In this document: positions 37,305-47,520 of the stretch, piece by piece
How the letters are laid out: each line of letters starts with the position of its first letter
How positions within the stretch are numbered: the stretch's first letter is position 1
Source of the DNA: Brevundimonas lenta
Lineage (GTDB): Bacteria; Pseudomonadota; Alphaproteobacteria; Caulobacterales; Caulobacteraceae
Length of the DNA stretch: 64,000 nucleotides
Reading direction: 5' to 3'
Assembly (NCBI RefSeq): GCF_014196335.1
Contig: NZ_JACIDM010000001.1
Coordinates: 1 to 64,000, forward strand
Position numbers and translations under genes: made by a program
The notes under the pieces: model-generated
What the model saw: only the letters and a program-made list of their open reading frames with translations
The model's database searches: none
What the model was told of the DNA's origin: nothing

Positions 37305-38174
37305 ATGTTCCAGATTATCGGCATTGTGCTGCTGTTCGCCCTGGTGTTCGGCAGCTACGTCATCTCGGGCGGCAAGTTCGAGGTGATCCTGCACGCCCTG
37401 CCGCACGAGATGATGGCCATCGGCGGCGCGGGCGTCGCCGCCTATCTGATCTCGAACAGCACCTCGGTCCTGAAGTCGACCTTCGGCGGCCTGGCCAAGG
37501 CCTTCGCCGGCCCGAAATGGAAGCGCGCCGACTACAAGGATCTGCTGTCCCTGCTGTTCCAGCTGACCAAGACGATGAAGTCCAAGGGCGTCATCGCCCT
37601 CGAAAGCCACATCGAGAAGCCGGCCGAGAGCACCATCTTCCAGAAATATCCGAAGGTGCTGAAGGACCACTTCGCCACCGACTTCATCTGCGACACCCTG
37701 CGCATGATGACCATGAACCTCGAGGATCCGCACCAGATCGAGGACGCCATGGAAAAGCAGCTGGAAAAGCACCACCACGAAGCCCTGGGCACGCCGCACG
37801 CGCTGCAGAACCTCGCCGACGCACTGCCGGCGCTGGGCATCGTCGCGGCCGTTCTGGGGGTCATCAAGACCATGGGCTCGATCACCGAACCGCCGGAAAT
37901 CCTCGGCGGCATGATCGGCGGCGCCCTGGTCGGCACCTTCCTCGGCGTGTTCCTCGCCTACGGCCTGGTCGGCCCGCTCGCCGCCCGCCTGAAGTCGATC
38001 GTCGACGAGGAAGGCGCCTTCTACAAAATCATCCAGTCGGTCCTCGTCGCCCACCTGCACGGCAACGCCGCCCAGATTTCGGTCGAGATCGGCCGGGGCG
38101 ACATTCCCTCGGCGGCCCAGCCCTCGTTCATCGAGATGGAAGAAGCGCTGCAGGCGGCCCCGACCGAGGCCTGA
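37305..38174 (+). CDS. motA: Flagellar motor stator protein MotA
   Basis: A 289-residue inner-membrane protein with four transmembrane segments (about 1-21, 32-52, 170-192 and 202-224). The cytosolic loop includes KWKRADYKDLLSLLFQL and the charged residues that contact FliG. The proton-channel region is ALPALGIVAAVLGVIKTMG, typical of MotA. Together with MotB it drives flagellar rotation; motB is not in this window. The nearby ribosome site is weak. Confidence 0.94.
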   Translation: MFQIIGIVLLFALVFGSYVISGGKFEVILHALPHEMMAIGGAGVAAYLISNSTSVLKSTFGGLAKAFAGPKWKRADYKDLLSLLFQLTKTMKSKGVIALESHIEKPAESTIFQKYPKVLKDHFATDFICDTLRMMTMNLEDPHQIEDAMEKQLEKHHHEALGTPHALQNLADALPALGIVAAVLGVIKTMGSITEPPEILGGMIGGALVGTFLGVFLAYGLVGPLAARLKSIVDEEGAFYKIIQSVLVAHLHGNAAQISVEIGRGDIPSAAQPSFIEMEEALQAAPTEA

Positions 38175-38306
38175 TCTCACGGTTCCTTCACGCGCGCTCA
38201 ACCGCGTTCACGGCTTCGGGAACACTGCGGCCGTTCGATAGTTCAGCGCGTGTCGATCGTGGAAGCGGGCGGCCGCTCCGTCCGCACGATCGTCGGAGGA
38301 CGCCTC

Positions 38307-38612
38307 ATGAAATTGACGACCCTCACCCTGGCCGCCGCAGGAGCGCTGGCGCTCGCGGCCTGTCAGCCCGCAGCCGAGAAAAAGACCGACGCGGCTGCCG
38401 ATGCCGCGGCTGACACGTCTGCGATGGCCCCTGCGGATGGAGCCATGGCTCCGGCCGACGGCGCGATGACCCCCACGACGCCGCCGACGACCACTCCGCC
38501 ACCAGCGGTCAATCCCGACGGAACCCCCGTCACGGGCGCGCCGCCGCCGACCTTGCCGCCGGAATCGGGCATGACCCCGACCTCCCCGGCGACCAGCCCG
38601 CCGCCGCAATAA
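38307..38612 (+). CDS. Small Ala/Pro-rich lipoprotein 1
   Basis: 101 residues. The lipobox signal is [19 protein letters not shown], with Cys at residue 19 followed by QPA. The mature part is low complexity: Ala/Asp, repeated AMAPADGAM, then Pro/Thr-rich to a PPPQ end. A GGAGG ribosome site lies seven bases before the ATG. First of three tandem relatives. Likely an outer-membrane-anchored small protein; function unknown. Confidence 0.78.
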   Translation: MKLTTLTLAAAGALALAACQPAAEKKTDAAADAAADTSAMAPADGAMAPADGAMTPTTPPTTTPPPAVNPDGTPVTGAPPPTLPPESGMTPTSPATSPPPQ

Positions 38613-38633
38613 TCCGCTTCAAAGGGTCATCAG

Positions 38634-38661
38634 AGGGGTCGCCGCATCGGCGGCCCCTTTG
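38634..38661 (+). terminator. Terminator of lipoprotein 1
   Basis: The stem GGGGTCGCCG / CGGCGGCCCC has a CAT loop and is followed by TTT. Confidence 0.75.
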
Positions 38662-38782
38662 TCGTTGCGTTACACTGGTTCACGAACCCGTGAGAATTCG
38701 CTTGCACAACTGCTCACGTTCCCGTTATCACCGGCTGGCGAGGATTCATGACCTCGTATGACCCTTCTGAAGGACTAAAAAC

Positions 38783-39052
38783 ATGCGCATCACCGCTCTG
38801 ATCGCCGCCTCGGCCGCCGCTCTGGCTCTGGCCGCTTGCCAGCCCGCCACCGAAGAGAAGGCCGCTGACGCTGCCGCCACCGACGCTGCCGCCGCTGCCG
38901 ACACCGCCACCGACGCTGCTGCCACGGCTGACGCCGCTGCCGCCGACGCCACCGCCGCCGCTGGCGACGCTGCCGCCGCCGCCGCTGCTCCGGCTGCTGA
39001 CGCCGCTGCCGCTCCGGCCGCTCCGGCTGCTGAAGAGAAGGCCGCTCACTAA
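38783..39052 (+). CDS. Small Ala/Asp-rich lipoprotein 2
   Basis: 89 residues. The lipobox signal is MRITALIAASAAALALAAC, with QPATEEKAAD following the Cys. The mature chain is almost only Ala, Asp, Thr and Glu, ending EEKAAH, and is likely a long helix or disordered. An AAGGA site precedes the ATG. Paralogous to the flanking lipoproteins. Confidence 0.8.
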   Translation: MRITALIAASAAALALAACQPATEEKAADAAATDAAAAADTATDAAATADAAAADATAAAGDAAAAAAAPAADAAAAPAAPAAEEKAAH

Positions 39053-39091
39053 GAGCGACTTCAAGATAAGCCTTCGGGCTTAGTTGAAGAG

Positions 39092-39122
39092 AAGGGTCGC
39101 CCTCACGGGCGGCCCTTTTTTC
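39092..39122 (+). terminator. Terminator of lipoprotein 2
   Basis: The stem AAGGGTCGCCC / GGGCGGCCCTT is followed by TTTT. A second small UUCG-capped hairpin (TAAGCC-TTCG-GGCTTA) stands just upstream at about 39066-39081. Confidence 0.85.
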
Positions 39123-39200
39123 GTTGCGCGCCGCCACGGAACATCGGGCGAGCACGGGTATTTCCCTCGGGCTGTTACAGCTTTGCAGAAGGACTATCCG

Positions 39201-39581
39201 ATGCGCTTCCCCGTCATGATCGCCGCCGGAGCCGCCGCGCTCGCTCTGGCCGCCTGCCAGAACAACGACAAGGCCGCCGAGGACGCCGCCGCCGAAGCGG
39301 CCGCCGCCTCTGACGCCGCGGCCGACGCCGCCGCCCTCAGCGCGACCGAATCCGCCAACGCCGCCGCTGCAGCCGCCGGCTCCGCCACCGGATCGGCCGC
39401 CGCCGCAGGCAGCCGCACCGGCGCGGCCGGCGAATCCATGGCCCCCTCGTCCGGCGCGATGGCTCCGTCCAGCGGCGCGATGGTCCCCGAGGCCGAACGC
39501 CCGCCCGCAGGCGGCGCCACCACCACCGAGACCGAGCGTCGCCTGAATCCGGAAACGACCACGCCGCCGGCGAAACAGTAG
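39201..39581 (+). CDS. Small Ala-rich lipoprotein 3
   Basis: 126 residues. The lipobox signal is MRFPVMIAAGAAALALAAC, followed by QNNDKAAED. The mature chain is Ala/Asp/Ser-rich, with repeated APSSGAM units like the AMAPADGAM of lipoprotein 1, and a charged Thr/Pro end. The start at 39201 has an AAGGA site. The upstream in-frame extension is rejected because the signal peptide starts here. Confidence 0.78.
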   Translation: MRFPVMIAAGAAALALAACQNNDKAAEDAAAEAAAASDAAADAAALSATESANAAAAAAGSATGSAAAAGSRTGAAGESMAPSSGAMAPSSGAMVPEAERPPAGGATTTETERRLNPETTTPPAKQ

Positions 39582-39600
39582 TCCGGACCTCCATCGATCA

Positions 39601-39627
39601 GGGCCGTCCTTCCGGGCGGCCCTTTTT
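39601..39627 (+). terminator. Terminator of lipoprotein 3
   Basis: The stem GGGCCGTCC / GGGCGGCCC has a TTCC loop and is followed by TTTTT. Confidence 0.85.
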
Positions 39628-39665
39628 CATTGCGTCCAGCGGCCCCCGGTGTAGGTCCGGGGTCG

Positions 39666-41474
39666 ATGACCGACGACCGCTCGCCCCGCCTTGTCTGGAC
39701 TGAGGACGGCGCCCCACGCTCGGGCCGCTTCGACGACGTCTATTTCTCGCGCGAGGATGGTCTGGCCGAGACGCGGGCCGTCTTCCTGCACGGCTGCGGC
39801 CTGCCCGAAGCCTGGCAGGGGTTGCGCCACTTCACCGTCGCCGAACTGGGCTTCGGCACCGGACTGAACATCGCCGCCCTGCTGGATCTGTGGCGCCGCG
39901 AAGGGCCGCCAGACGCGCATCTGCACATCTTCTCCGTCGAGGGCTTCCCCCTGTCCCGCGAGGAAGCCGCGCGCGCCCTGTCGAACTGGCCGGAGATCGC
40001 CGACGCCGCCGACGCCCTGCTCTCCGCCTGGCCCGCGCCGACGCCGGGTTTCCACCGCCTCGACCTGCCCGGCTTCAACGCCACCCTCGATCTGGCCGTC
40101 GGCGAGGTCGAATGGGCCCTGTCGCAATGGTCCGGACCCGCCGACGCCTGGTTCCTCGACGGCTTCGCCCCCTCGACCAATCCGGCCATGTGGTCGGAGG
40201 CTGTGCTGGACCTCATCGCCGCCCGGTCATCGCCTACGTCCCGCATCGCCACCTTCACCGTCGCCGGCTCGGTCCGGCGTGGTCTGGCCCAGCGCGGCTT
40301 CACCGTCGAAAAGCGCCCCGGCCACGGCCGTAAGCGCGAACGCCTCGAGGCCCGCCGCGAGGCGCCGCCCGCGGCCCCTCCCACCCCCTCCGTCGCCATC
40401 ATCGGCGCGGGCGTCGCCGGCGCCGCTCTCGCCCGCGCCTTCCAGGCCCTGGGCCTCGCCCCCGTCGTGATCGAGGCTGAAACGCCCGGCGCCGGCGCCT
40501 CGGGCTTCCCCTCCGCCCTCGTCACGCCCCGCCTCGACGCCGGCGACGAGGGCATCGCCGCCCTCTACGCCCAGGCCCTCGCCCGCGCCGGAGCGCTCTA
40601 TGGGCAGACCCCCGACGCCGTCGTCGCCCACGGCGTCCTCCAGCTCGAACAGACGCCCCGCGACGCGGCCCGTTTCGGCAAGATCGCCGCCCAGCCGGTC
40701 TGGCCCACGGACGGCATGACCACTCTCGACGCCGAATCCTGCTCCGCCCATCTGGGCGAGGCGGTCGAAACCGGCGGCCTGATGATGCGCGACGCCCTCG
40801 CCGTGCGCCCATCCGCCATCCTCAAGGCCTGGCTCGACGACGCGACGCTGATCACCGCCCGGGTCGCGACCCTCGAACGCGCCGACGGCCGCTGGCGTCT
40901 GGCCGACACCGCGGGCGAGATTATCGCCGAAGCCGGGGTGGTCGTCCTGGCCGCGGGCGCCGGCGCCCCGGACCTCGCTCCAAACCTGCCCCTGTCGCCG
41001 GTCGCCGGCCAGGCCGACTGGATCGAGGGCGTCGAGGCGGCTCCCGTCGCCTGGGGCGGATACGCCGCGCCTACCGCTGAAGGCCTTCTGTTCGGCGCCA
41101 CCCACGACCGGGGCCAGGCCGCCCCGATCGTTTCGGCCGAGGCCGGCGCGAAAAACCTCGCCGCCGTATCGGCTCGCCTGCCCGCCCTCGCCGCCCGCAT
41201 CGCCGCCGCCGGGCCGTCGCAGGCCCGCGTCGCCGTCAGGGCCACCACGCCCGACCGCCTGCCCCTCGCCGGCGCCCTCGGCGACGGACTGTTCGTGCTC
41301 GGCGGTCTGGGATCGCGCGGCTTCTGCGCAGCGCCGTTGCTGGCCGAGCATCTCGCCGCCCTGGCCACCGGCGCGCCGTCGCCGCTTCCCGCCGATCTGG
41401 CCGCGCGCGTCGCGCCGTTACGATTCTCTACCGGCGAGGGTCTTGTGCAACCGGCGGCGAAAGCGGACGGTTGA
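39666..41474 (+). CDS. mnmC: Bifunctional tRNA wobble-uridine enzyme MnmC
   Basis: A 602-residue two-domain enzyme. The N-terminal SAM-dependent methyltransferase (MnmC2) has ELGFGTGLNI at about 60 and WFLDGFAPSTNPAMW near 165. The C-terminal FAD-dependent oxidase (MnmC1) starts with IIGAGVAGAALARAF and ends with GLGSRGFCAAPLLAE. Together they finish 5-methylaminomethyl-2-thiouridine in tRNA. The start at 39666 (MTDDRSPRLVWT) is preferred to one 12 codons upstream. With trhO at 18.9 kb this is the second wobble-uridine modifier here. Confidence 0.92.
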   Translation: MTDDRSPRLVWTEDGAPRSGRFDDVYFSREDGLAETRAVFLHGCGLPEAWQGLRHFTVAELGFGTGLNIAALLDLWRREGPPDAHLHIFSVEGFPLSREEAARALSNWPEIADAADALLSAWPAPTPGFHRLDLPGFNATLDLAVGEVEWALSQWSGPADAWFLDGFAPSTNPAMWSEAVLDLIAARSSPTSRIATFTVAGSVRRGLAQRGFTVEKRPGHGRKRERLEARREAPPAAPPTPSVAIIGAGVAGAALARAFQALGLAPVVIEAETPGAGASGFPSALVTPRLDAGDEGIAALYAQALARAGALYGQTPDAVVAHGVLQLEQTPRDAARFGKIAAQPVWPTDGMTTLDAESCSAHLGEAVETGGLMMRDALAVRPSAILKAWLDDATLITARVATLERADGRWRLADTAGEIIAEAGVVVLAAGAGAPDLAPNLPLSPVAGQADWIEGVEAAPVAWGGYAAPTAEGLLFGATHDRGQAAPIVSAEAGAKNLAAVSARLPALAARIAAAGPSQARVAVRATTPDRLPLAGALGDGLFVLGGLGSRGFCAAPLLAEHLAALATGAPSPLPADLAARVAPLRFSTGEGLVQPAAKADG

Positions 41475-41511
41475 GCTTCAGGGGGACAACTACGGGAGGA
41501 GGATCCCGCCC

Positions 41512-41928
41512 ATGCGTCTGCCCATCCTGATCGCCGGCCTCGGCGTCTTCGCCGCCACCGTCTCCTGCGCGCCCACCACGGGCGGCGAGTCCGGATCGGC
41601 GCCGCCCCAGGCCCGCGCCTGTTTCAACACCCAGACGGTCACCAATTTCCGGCGCGGACGACCGGACCAGATCTTCCTCCGGGTCGGCCGCAACGACGTC
41701 TATGAACTGCAGGCTGCGGGCGGTTGCCGCGAGGTCGACTTCGCCATCCGCCTGGCCATCGTGCCGGAACGCACCGGCGCCGCCGGCACGCGCATCTGCA
41801 CCAACGACTGGGTCCGCATCTTCGTCCCGGGGCCGAACCGGTCCCCGACGGCCTTCTGTCGCGCCCGCGTCAGCCGCCTGCTGACCCCCGAAGAGGTCGC
41901 CGCCCTGCCAGCAGCGCACACCCCCTAG
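41512..41928 (+). CDS. DUF6491-like small lipoprotein
   Basis: A 138-residue exported protein. The lipobox Cys near residue 19 is in VSCAPTTGG. The mature domain has paired Cys (RACFNTQTV, GGCREVDFAI, RICTNDWVRI, FCRARVSRL), as in the DUF6491 family. Role unknown. A GGGAGGAGG site precedes the ATG. It converges on the methylmalonyl-CoA mutase genes, with eight bases between stops. Confidence 0.78.
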   Translation: MRLPILIAGLGVFAATVSCAPTTGGESGSAPPQARACFNTQTVTNFRRGRPDQIFLRVGRNDVYELQAAGGCREVDFAIRLAIVPERTGAAGTRICTNDWVRIFVPGPNRSPTAFCRARVSRLLTPEEVAALPAAHTP

Positions 41929-41936
41929 AGGGCGAT

Positions 41937-44078
41937 CTAGCCCTTCTGGGCGTAGCCCAGGCGCTGGTTCAGCTTCTCGATCAGGTCGATGGCCGTGTCG
42001 GCGATCACCGAGCCGGGCGGATAGACGGCGGCGACGCCGGCATCCAGCAGCGGCTGCACATCGGCTGGCGGGATCACCCCGCCGACGACCACGGTGATGT
42101 CCTCGCGGCCCAGCTTCTTCAGCTCGGCGATCAGCTCGGGCGCCAGGGTCAGGTGGCCGGCCGCCAGCGATGAGGCGCCGACGGCGTGGACGTTCTTCTC
42201 CACCGCCTCCTTCGCCGCCTCGGCCGGCGTCTGGAACAGCGACCCGGCCACGGCGTCGAGCCCCAGGTCGCCATAGGCGGTGGCGATGACCTTCTGTCCC
42301 CGGTCGTGGCCGTCCTGGCCCAGTTTGGCGATCAGGATGCGTGGCGGCCCGCCGTCGTTCTCGATGAAGGCGGCGACCATGTCGCGGGCGCGGCTGATCT
42401 TCGGGTTCTTGCCCGCTTCCTTGGCGTACACGCCCGAAACGGTCTTCACCGTCGCCACATGGCGGCCGAAGGCGGCCTCCAGCGCGTCGGAGATTTCGCC
42501 GACGGTGGCGTAGGCCCGCGCCGCCTCGACGGCCAGCTGCAGCAGGTTCGCGTCGGCCTTCGCGCCCGCCGTCAGGGCGTCCAGCGCGGCCTGCGTCTTC
42601 GCCTCGTCCCGCTCGGCGCGCAGGCGCTTCAGCTTGTCGATCTGCGCGGCCAGCACGGCGGCGTTGTCGACCTTCAGCATCGGGATGTCGTCGGGGACGT
42701 CGTTGAAATAGCTGTTCACGCCGACGACGGTCTGCTGGCCGGTGTCGATCCGCGCCTGGGTTTTCGCCGAGGCCTCCTCGATGCGCAGCTTGGGAATGCC
42801 GGCCTCGATCGCCCTGGCCATCCCGCCCAGCGCCTCGACCTCGGCCATGTGCGCGCGCGCCTTTTCGGCCAGCTCATGCGTCAGCCGCTCGACATAGTAG
42901 CTGCCGCCCCACGGATCGATGACCTTCGTCAGGCCCGTCTCCATCTGCAGCAGCAGCTGGGTGTTGCGCGCGATCCGGGCCGAGAAGTCGGTCGGCAGGG
43001 CCAGGGCCTCGTCCAGCGCATTGGTGTGCAGCGACTGGGTCTGCCCGCCGGCCGCGGCCATGGCCTCGACCATGGTGCGGCTGACGTTATTGAACACGTC
43101 CTGCGCCGCCAGCGACCAGCCGGAGGTCTGGCAGTGCGCCCTCAGCGACAGCGACCGCTGGTCCTTCGCCCCGAACTTCGACACCGCTTCCGCCCACAGC
43201 AGGCGGCCGGCGCGCATCTTGGCCACCTCCATGAAGTAGTTCATGCCGATGGCCCAGAAGAAGGACAGGCGCGGCGCGAACCGGTCCACGTCCATGCCGG
43301 CGTCCACGCCCGCCTTCAGATACTCGACCCCGTCCGCCAGGGTGTAGGCCAGCTCCAGGTCCGCCGAGGCCCCCGCCTCCTGCATGTGATAGCCGCTGAT
43401 CGAGATCGAGTTGAACTTCGGCGCATGCTCCGCCGTCCAGGCGAAGATGTCCGAGATGATCCGCATGCTCGGCTCGGGCGGATAGATGTAGGTGTTGCGG
43501 ACCATGAACTCCTTGAGGATGTCGTTCTGGATGGTCCCGGTCAGGTCCTTGTGCGCGACGCCCTGCTCCTCGGCCGCCACGACATAGAGCGCCAGCACCG
43601 GCAGCACGGCGCCGTTCATGGTCATCGACACGCTCATCTGGTCCAGCGGAATGCCGTCGAACAGGGTGCGCATGTCGTAGATGGAATCGATGGCCACGCC
43701 GGCCATGCCGACGTCGCCCTTCACCCGCGGATGGTCGGAATCGTAGCCCCGGTGCGTGGCCAGATCGAAGGCGATCGACAGCCCCTTCTGACCGGCCGCC
43801 AGGTTGCGGCGATAGAAGGCGTTCGAGGCCTCGGCGGTCGAGAAGCCGGCGTACTGGCGGATGGTCCACGGATTGCCCGCGTACATCGTCGGGTAGGGCC
43901 CGCGGTGATAGGGCGCGATGCCCGGCAGGCCGTGGATGAACTCCAGCCCGTCCAGCGCCGCGGCGTCATAGGCCGGCGCGACGTCGAGACCTTCGGGCGT
44001 CTTCCACGCCTTGCGCGCCGGACCGGTTCCGGTCGGCGACAGGTCCAGGGCGGCCTTGGAGAAATCGGGGAAGCTCAT
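41937..44078 (-). CDS. scpA: Methylmalonyl-CoA mutase, large (catalytic, B12-binding) subunit
   Basis: A 713-residue B12 enzyme interconverting succinyl-CoA and methylmalonyl-CoA. The TIM-barrel half has [33 protein letters not shown] and the radical-site region [16 protein letters not shown]. The C-terminal 130 residues are the cobalamin domain with DGHDRG (His ligand), then GGVIPPADV. Length is standard. Its ATG overlaps the small-subunit stop by four bases. Needed for propionyl-CoA use; a MeaB-type chaperone and mutase epimerase are not in the window. Confidence 0.95.
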   Translation of the reverse strand: MSFPDFSKAALDLSPTGTGPARKAWKTPEGLDVAPAYDAAALDGLEFIHGLPGIAPYHRGPYPTMYAGNPWTIRQYAGFSTAEASNAFYRRNLAAGQKGLSIAFDLATHRGYDSDHPRVKGDVGMAGVAIDSIYDMRTLFDGIPLDQMSVSMTMNGAVLPVLALYVVAAEEQGVAHKDLTGTIQNDILKEFMVRNTYIYPPEPSMRIISDIFAWTAEHAPKFNSISISGYHMQEAGASADLELAYTLADGVEYLKAGVDAGMDVDRFAPRLSFFWAIGMNYFMEVAKMRAGRLLWAEAVSKFGAKDQRSLSLRAHCQTSGWSLAAQDVFNNVSRTMVEAMAAAGGQTQSLHTNALDEALALPTDFSARIARNTQLLLQMETGLTKVIDPWGGSYYVERLTHELAEKARAHMAEVEALGGMARAIEAGIPKLRIEEASAKTQARIDTGQQTVVGVNSYFNDVPDDIPMLKVDNAAVLAAQIDKLKRLRAERDEAKTQAALDALTAGAKADANLLQLAVEAARAYATVGEISDALEAAFGRHVATVKTVSGVYAKEAGKNPKISRARDMVAAFIENDGGPPRILIAKLGQDGHDRGQKVIATAYGDLGLDAVAGSLFQTPAEAAKEAVEKNVHAVGASSLAAGHLTLAPELIAELKKLGREDITVVVGGVIPPADVQPLLDAGVAAVYPPGSVIADTAIDLIEKLNQRLGYAQKG

Positions 44079-45469
44079 TTCGCCGCTCCTTCGGCTTCGA
44101 AGGGCGCCGCGAGGCGGATCGGGGTCAGGGGCACGCAGGCGTCGCCGCCGCCGACCGGCGACACGCGCGGTTCGGCCTCGAAGGCGCTCGGCCGCGGGTC
44201 GGGATCGACGAATTTCGTCACCCCCACCATCTGCTTGCCGCCCTTGGCTAGGGCCGTCTCCAGCACCTCGCGCGACCGGGCGATGCGCGACTGGATCAGG
44301 TGGCCGCGCAGGGCCTCCACCAGCCCGCCCTCGGCCTCGATGATCTGGAACTCGGCCCAGCCGGCCTCGGCCAGTTCGCGGGTGCGCTGATCCAGATACC
44401 AGGACCCCGCCGCCGGATCGTCGACCCGGCCCAGATTGGCCTCCTCCATCAGCACCAGCTGGGTGTTGCGCGCCTGCCGCCGGGCGAAGGCGTCGGGCCG
44501 CCCCTCGGCCCGCGTGAAGCCGTCCAGAACCACCGCATCGGCGCCGCCGACCGCGCCGGCGAACCCGGCCGCCGTCAGCCGCAGCAGGTTCGGCCACGGA
44601 TCGCGCGCCGACAGCATCCGCCGCGACGACCGCGCCTCGATCAGCGCCGGCGCCTCGACCCCGAACGCCTGACAGATCGAGCGCCACATCAGCCGCAGGG
44701 CCCGCACCTTGGCGAGGCCGTCGAAATATTCCTGGTCGACCGAGACGCCCAGCACCACGCCCTTCAGCGCCCGCTCCGCCGTCATCCCGGCCTCGACCGC
44801 CGCCTTGATCAGGGCCACCGCGTTCGACGCCGCGAACGCCAGCTCCTGGGCGATCGAGCCGCCCGCCTCGTGCGCCACGCGCCCGCTGCCGAGGAAGAAG
44901 GTCGCGTCCGGATAGGCGCCCGCATGCCGCGCCGCCGTATTGGCCGCCAGCGTCAGGTGCTCCTCCATCGAGCGCGGGGCCTCGCCCGTCTCCGCAAAGG
45001 CCGATACCGGGTCCATGTGGAACATCAGCCGCGCCCGCGGCGAGCCCTTGGCCGCCACCGCCAGGGCATTGGCCGCGTCCGGGCCGTCCAGGCCGGCGTC
45101 CAGCGCCACCGCCGCCAGCTCCAGCGCCACGCCGTCCAGCGCCCTGGCCAGCGGCTCGCTGTCGGCCAGCACCGCGCCTTTCAGGACGATCGACGCCGCC
45201 CCGCCTTCCAGGTCGGCCAGCACCGCCACGTTGACCGCCGCCGCCTCGTCGCCCTCGACCAGGGTGCGCAGGTCCCAGGCGCGTCCGTCGGCGTCCGACG
45301 GCCGCGGCGCGAACACCGCCTCGACGCCCGTCGCGCCGGCGTACAGGGGCCGGGTCACCAGACCGTCGGCGTCCATATGCACCAGGCTCTCGATCGGCCG
45401 GTCCTTCAGCGCCTTCTCGGCGAGCGTCCGCCACTGGGCGGGGGAGGGGGTCGGAAACAGGTCTGACAT
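44075..45469 (-). CDS. mutA: Methylmalonyl-CoA mutase, small subunit
   Basis: A 464-residue subunit similar to the barrel of the large subunit ([60 protein letters not shown]). It lacks the C-terminal cobalamin domain and is shorter than the roughly 620-residue small subunits of other groups, consistent with a structural, non-catalytic partner. The start at 45469 ([13 protein letters not shown]) is preferred over one 15 codons upstream. First gene of the two-gene operon. Confidence 0.92.
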   Translation of the reverse strand: MSDLFPTPSPAQWRTLAEKALKDRPIESLVHMDADGLVTRPLYAGATGVEAVFAPRPSDADGRAWDLRTLVEGDEAAAVNVAVLADLEGGAASIVLKGAVLADSEPLARALDGVALELAAVALDAGLDGPDAANALAVAAKGSPRARLMFHMDPVSAFAETGEAPRSMEEHLTLAANTAARHAGAYPDATFFLGSGRVAHEAGGSIAQELAFAASNAVALIKAAVEAGMTAERALKGVVLGVSVDQEYFDGLAKVRALRLMWRSICQAFGVEAPALIEARSSRRMLSARDPWPNLLRLTAAGFAGAVGGADAVVLDGFTRAEGRPDAFARRQARNTQLVLMEEANLGRVDDPAAGSWYLDQRTRELAEAGWAEFQIIEAEGGLVEALRGHLIQSRIARSREVLETALAKGGKQMVGVTKFVDPDPRPSAFEAEPRVSPVGGGDACVPLTPIRLAAPFEAEGAAK

Positions 45470-45624
45470 GGCGCATCCAATGCATCGGCGGCGCGGCGGG
45501 GTCCAGTGCCGCACCCTTGCCGGGCGGCAGCCGAAGGCGGCGAAGCTTTTCAGCCACCACCCGCGTTGCAGTTGCGCTCGCCGCTTCCAACATAGGCTGA
45601 CACGCCCGTTCCGGAGCCTCCCCG

Positions 45625-46329
45625 ATGACCGACCTGTCCGCCTTCCCGATCACGCAGCGCTGGCCCGCGCAGCACCCCGACCTTCTGCAGCTCTATTCGC
45701 TGAACACGCCCAACGGCGTGAAGGTCTCGATCATGCTGGAGGAGCTGGGCCTGCCCTACGAGGCGCACCTGGTCGACATCGGCAAGGACGAGAGCCACAC
45801 GCCCGAGTTCAAATCCCTGAATCCGAACGGCAAGATCCCGGCCATCATCGATCCCGACGGCCCCGATGGAAAGCCGCTGGCCCTGTTCGAGTCCGGCGCC
45901 ATCCTGTTCTACCTCGCCGAAAAGACCGGCCGGCTGATCCCCGCCGACGCCGCCGGCCGCTACGAGACCCTGCAGTGGGTCATGTTCCAGATGGGCGGTC
46001 TCGGCCCGATGTTCGGCCAGCTCGGCTTCTTCAACAAATTCGCCGGCAAGGCCTGGGAGGACAAACGCCCCCTGCAGCGCTACGTCGCCGAATCCGCCCG
46101 CCTGCTGAAGGTCCTCGACGCCCGCCTGGAGGGCCGCGACTGGATCATGGGCGACCAGTACACCATCGCCGACATCTCCATGCTCGGCTGGATCCGCAAC
46201 CTCGTCACCTTCTACGAGGCCCGCGACCTGGTCGAATTCGACAGCCTCAAGAACGTCCCTGCCTGGCTGGACCGCGGTCTCGCCCGCCCGGCCGTGCAGC
46301 GGGGTCTGGAAATCCCGAAGCGGGGCTAA
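45625..46329 (+). CDS. Glutathione S-transferase family (YfcG/YghU-like)
   Basis: A 234-residue protein. The N-terminal thioredoxin-like domain has the Nu-class signature [20 protein letters not shown], followed by NPNGKIPAI and [13 protein letters not shown]. The C-terminal helical domain has [11 protein letters not shown]. The Thr-Pro-Asn motif is that of YfcG-type disulfide oxidoreductases rather than conjugating GSTs. Divergent from the mutase operon. Confidence 0.9.
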   Translation: MTDLSAFPITQRWPAQHPDLLQLYSLNTPNGVKVSIMLEELGLPYEAHLVDIGKDESHTPEFKSLNPNGKIPAIIDPDGPDGKPLALFESGAILFYLAEKTGRLIPADAAGRYETLQWVMFQMGGLGPMFGQLGFFNKFAGKAWEDKRPLQRYVAESARLLKVLDARLEGRDWIMGDQYTIADISMLGWIRNLVTFYEARDLVEFDSLKNVPAWLDRGLARPAVQRGLEIPKRG

Positions 46330-46376
46330 TCCCACATTCCGCTAAACCGCGCGAAAGCGGGGATCAGCGGATTTCA

Positions 46377-47318
46377 CTACGCCGGTCGTGGCCTTCCCGG
46401 CACGCCGATCCCGCACTCCAGCGCCGGGTCCCAGCGCCCGGCGTCGGCCGCGGCGCGGTAGGTCGACTGCAGGAACGCCATCAGGGCGGCGTCCGGATCG
46501 GGCGCCGTCCGCACCGCCTCGTACGGCAGCACGAACTCGCCCAGAGCCGCCTCGAACCGCGCCGCCTCCGGCTCGGCCTTCGCCTCCCGGAAGTGGGGCG
46601 GCTCCGGGTAGGCGTACGAATAGAAAACCGCCTCCTCGATCCCCGGCCCGCCCGGCCAGAAGCCCGCGCTCGACACCTCGTGCGAATAGGCCTCGCGCGT
46701 CACCGCATCCGGCAGGTTCGGCACGCCGCCGGGATGCGGCGGCGCCGGCCGTCCCGAGAACCGCGTCACCGCCAGGTCGAAACTGCCCCAGAAGAAATGC
46801 ACCGGACTGGCCTTGCCCAGAAAGGCCGTGCGGAAGGTCCGCATGACCCGGTCGGCCTGCAGCAACGCCCGCCAGAACCGCCGCGCCTGCACCGGATCAT
46901 AGACGCGCGGGGCGGTGTCCTTCGTGAACGGCACGGCGTCGGGGATCTCGTTGGGCAGGCCGTGGATCGCCACCGACAGACCCGCCTCGTTCAGCAGGGT
47001 CATCACCCGCGCATAAAACTGGGCGACCGGCATGGGGACGAGGCCGATCTCGCCGACCGGTCCGTCCGAACGCAACCTCAGCGCCTGATCGATGAAGTCG
47101 AACTCCAGCTCGAACGCCCGCAGCCCATGGAACACCGGCCCGGTCGTCAGGCCGCGCGGGGTCAGATACAGCGGCGCCTGCCACGAATGATTCAACCAGG
47201 GCGTCTGCGCCAGCCGCACCTTGCCGACGATCTGGGTCCACAGATGCAGCGTCCGGCCGGTTTCGGCCCAGTCGCCGTACGGCAGGGCGGGCCACGGGTC
47301 GTCGACGGAAGCGGTCAT
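46377..47318 (-). CDS. DUF5996 family protein
   Basis: A 313-residue protein beginning WPALPYGDWAETGRTLHLWTQIVGKVRLA, the conserved N-terminal signature of DUF5996, with HSWQAPLYLTPRGL and VHFFWGSFDLAVTRFSGR further on. It is probably a cytosolic enzyme-like fold of unknown reaction. The start at 47318 has a strong GGAGGAGACGAC site; an upstream extension to 47537 lacks one and overlaps the next gene. Confidence 0.85.
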   Translation of the reverse strand: MTASVDDPWPALPYGDWAETGRTLHLWTQIVGKVRLAQTPWLNHSWQAPLYLTPRGLTTGPVFHGLRAFELEFDFIDQALRLRSDGPVGEIGLVPMPVAQFYARVMTLLNEAGLSVAIHGLPNEIPDAVPFTKDTAPRVYDPVQARRFWRALLQADRVMRTFRTAFLGKASPVHFFWGSFDLAVTRFSGRPAPPHPGGVPNLPDAVTREAYSHEVSSAGFWPGGPGIEEAVFYSYAYPEPPHFREAKAEPEAARFEAALGEFVLPYEAVRTAPDPDAALMAFLQSTYRAAADAGRWDPALECGIGVPGRPRPA

Positions 47319-47520
47319 GTCGTCTCCTCCGCCCCCGTCGTCAGGAAACGCCACTTCCGGCATATCCGCAATCTTCACGGGAGCTGTTATGGTGTCCGCG
47401 GCCTGGCCCCCGATCTCCCGTTCCGGGGCGCCGCCGCAGTATCCGAGCGCGTACCCCGTCAATTGCGGCCCGATCCGGCGTTCGCCCGCCGAGCTCCCGG
47501 ATGGCCTGGAGGATACCGAC

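Noticed and set aside
41937..45653. One 1238-codon frame covering both mutase subunits
   Set aside because: Only the part from 44078 is the large subunit. The upstream portion is out of frame with the real small-subunit gene, which starts at 45469 and ends at 44075.
46330..46376. Possible terminator between the GST and DUF5996 genes
   Set aside because: The short CCGC/GCGG stem has no U-tract in either direction.
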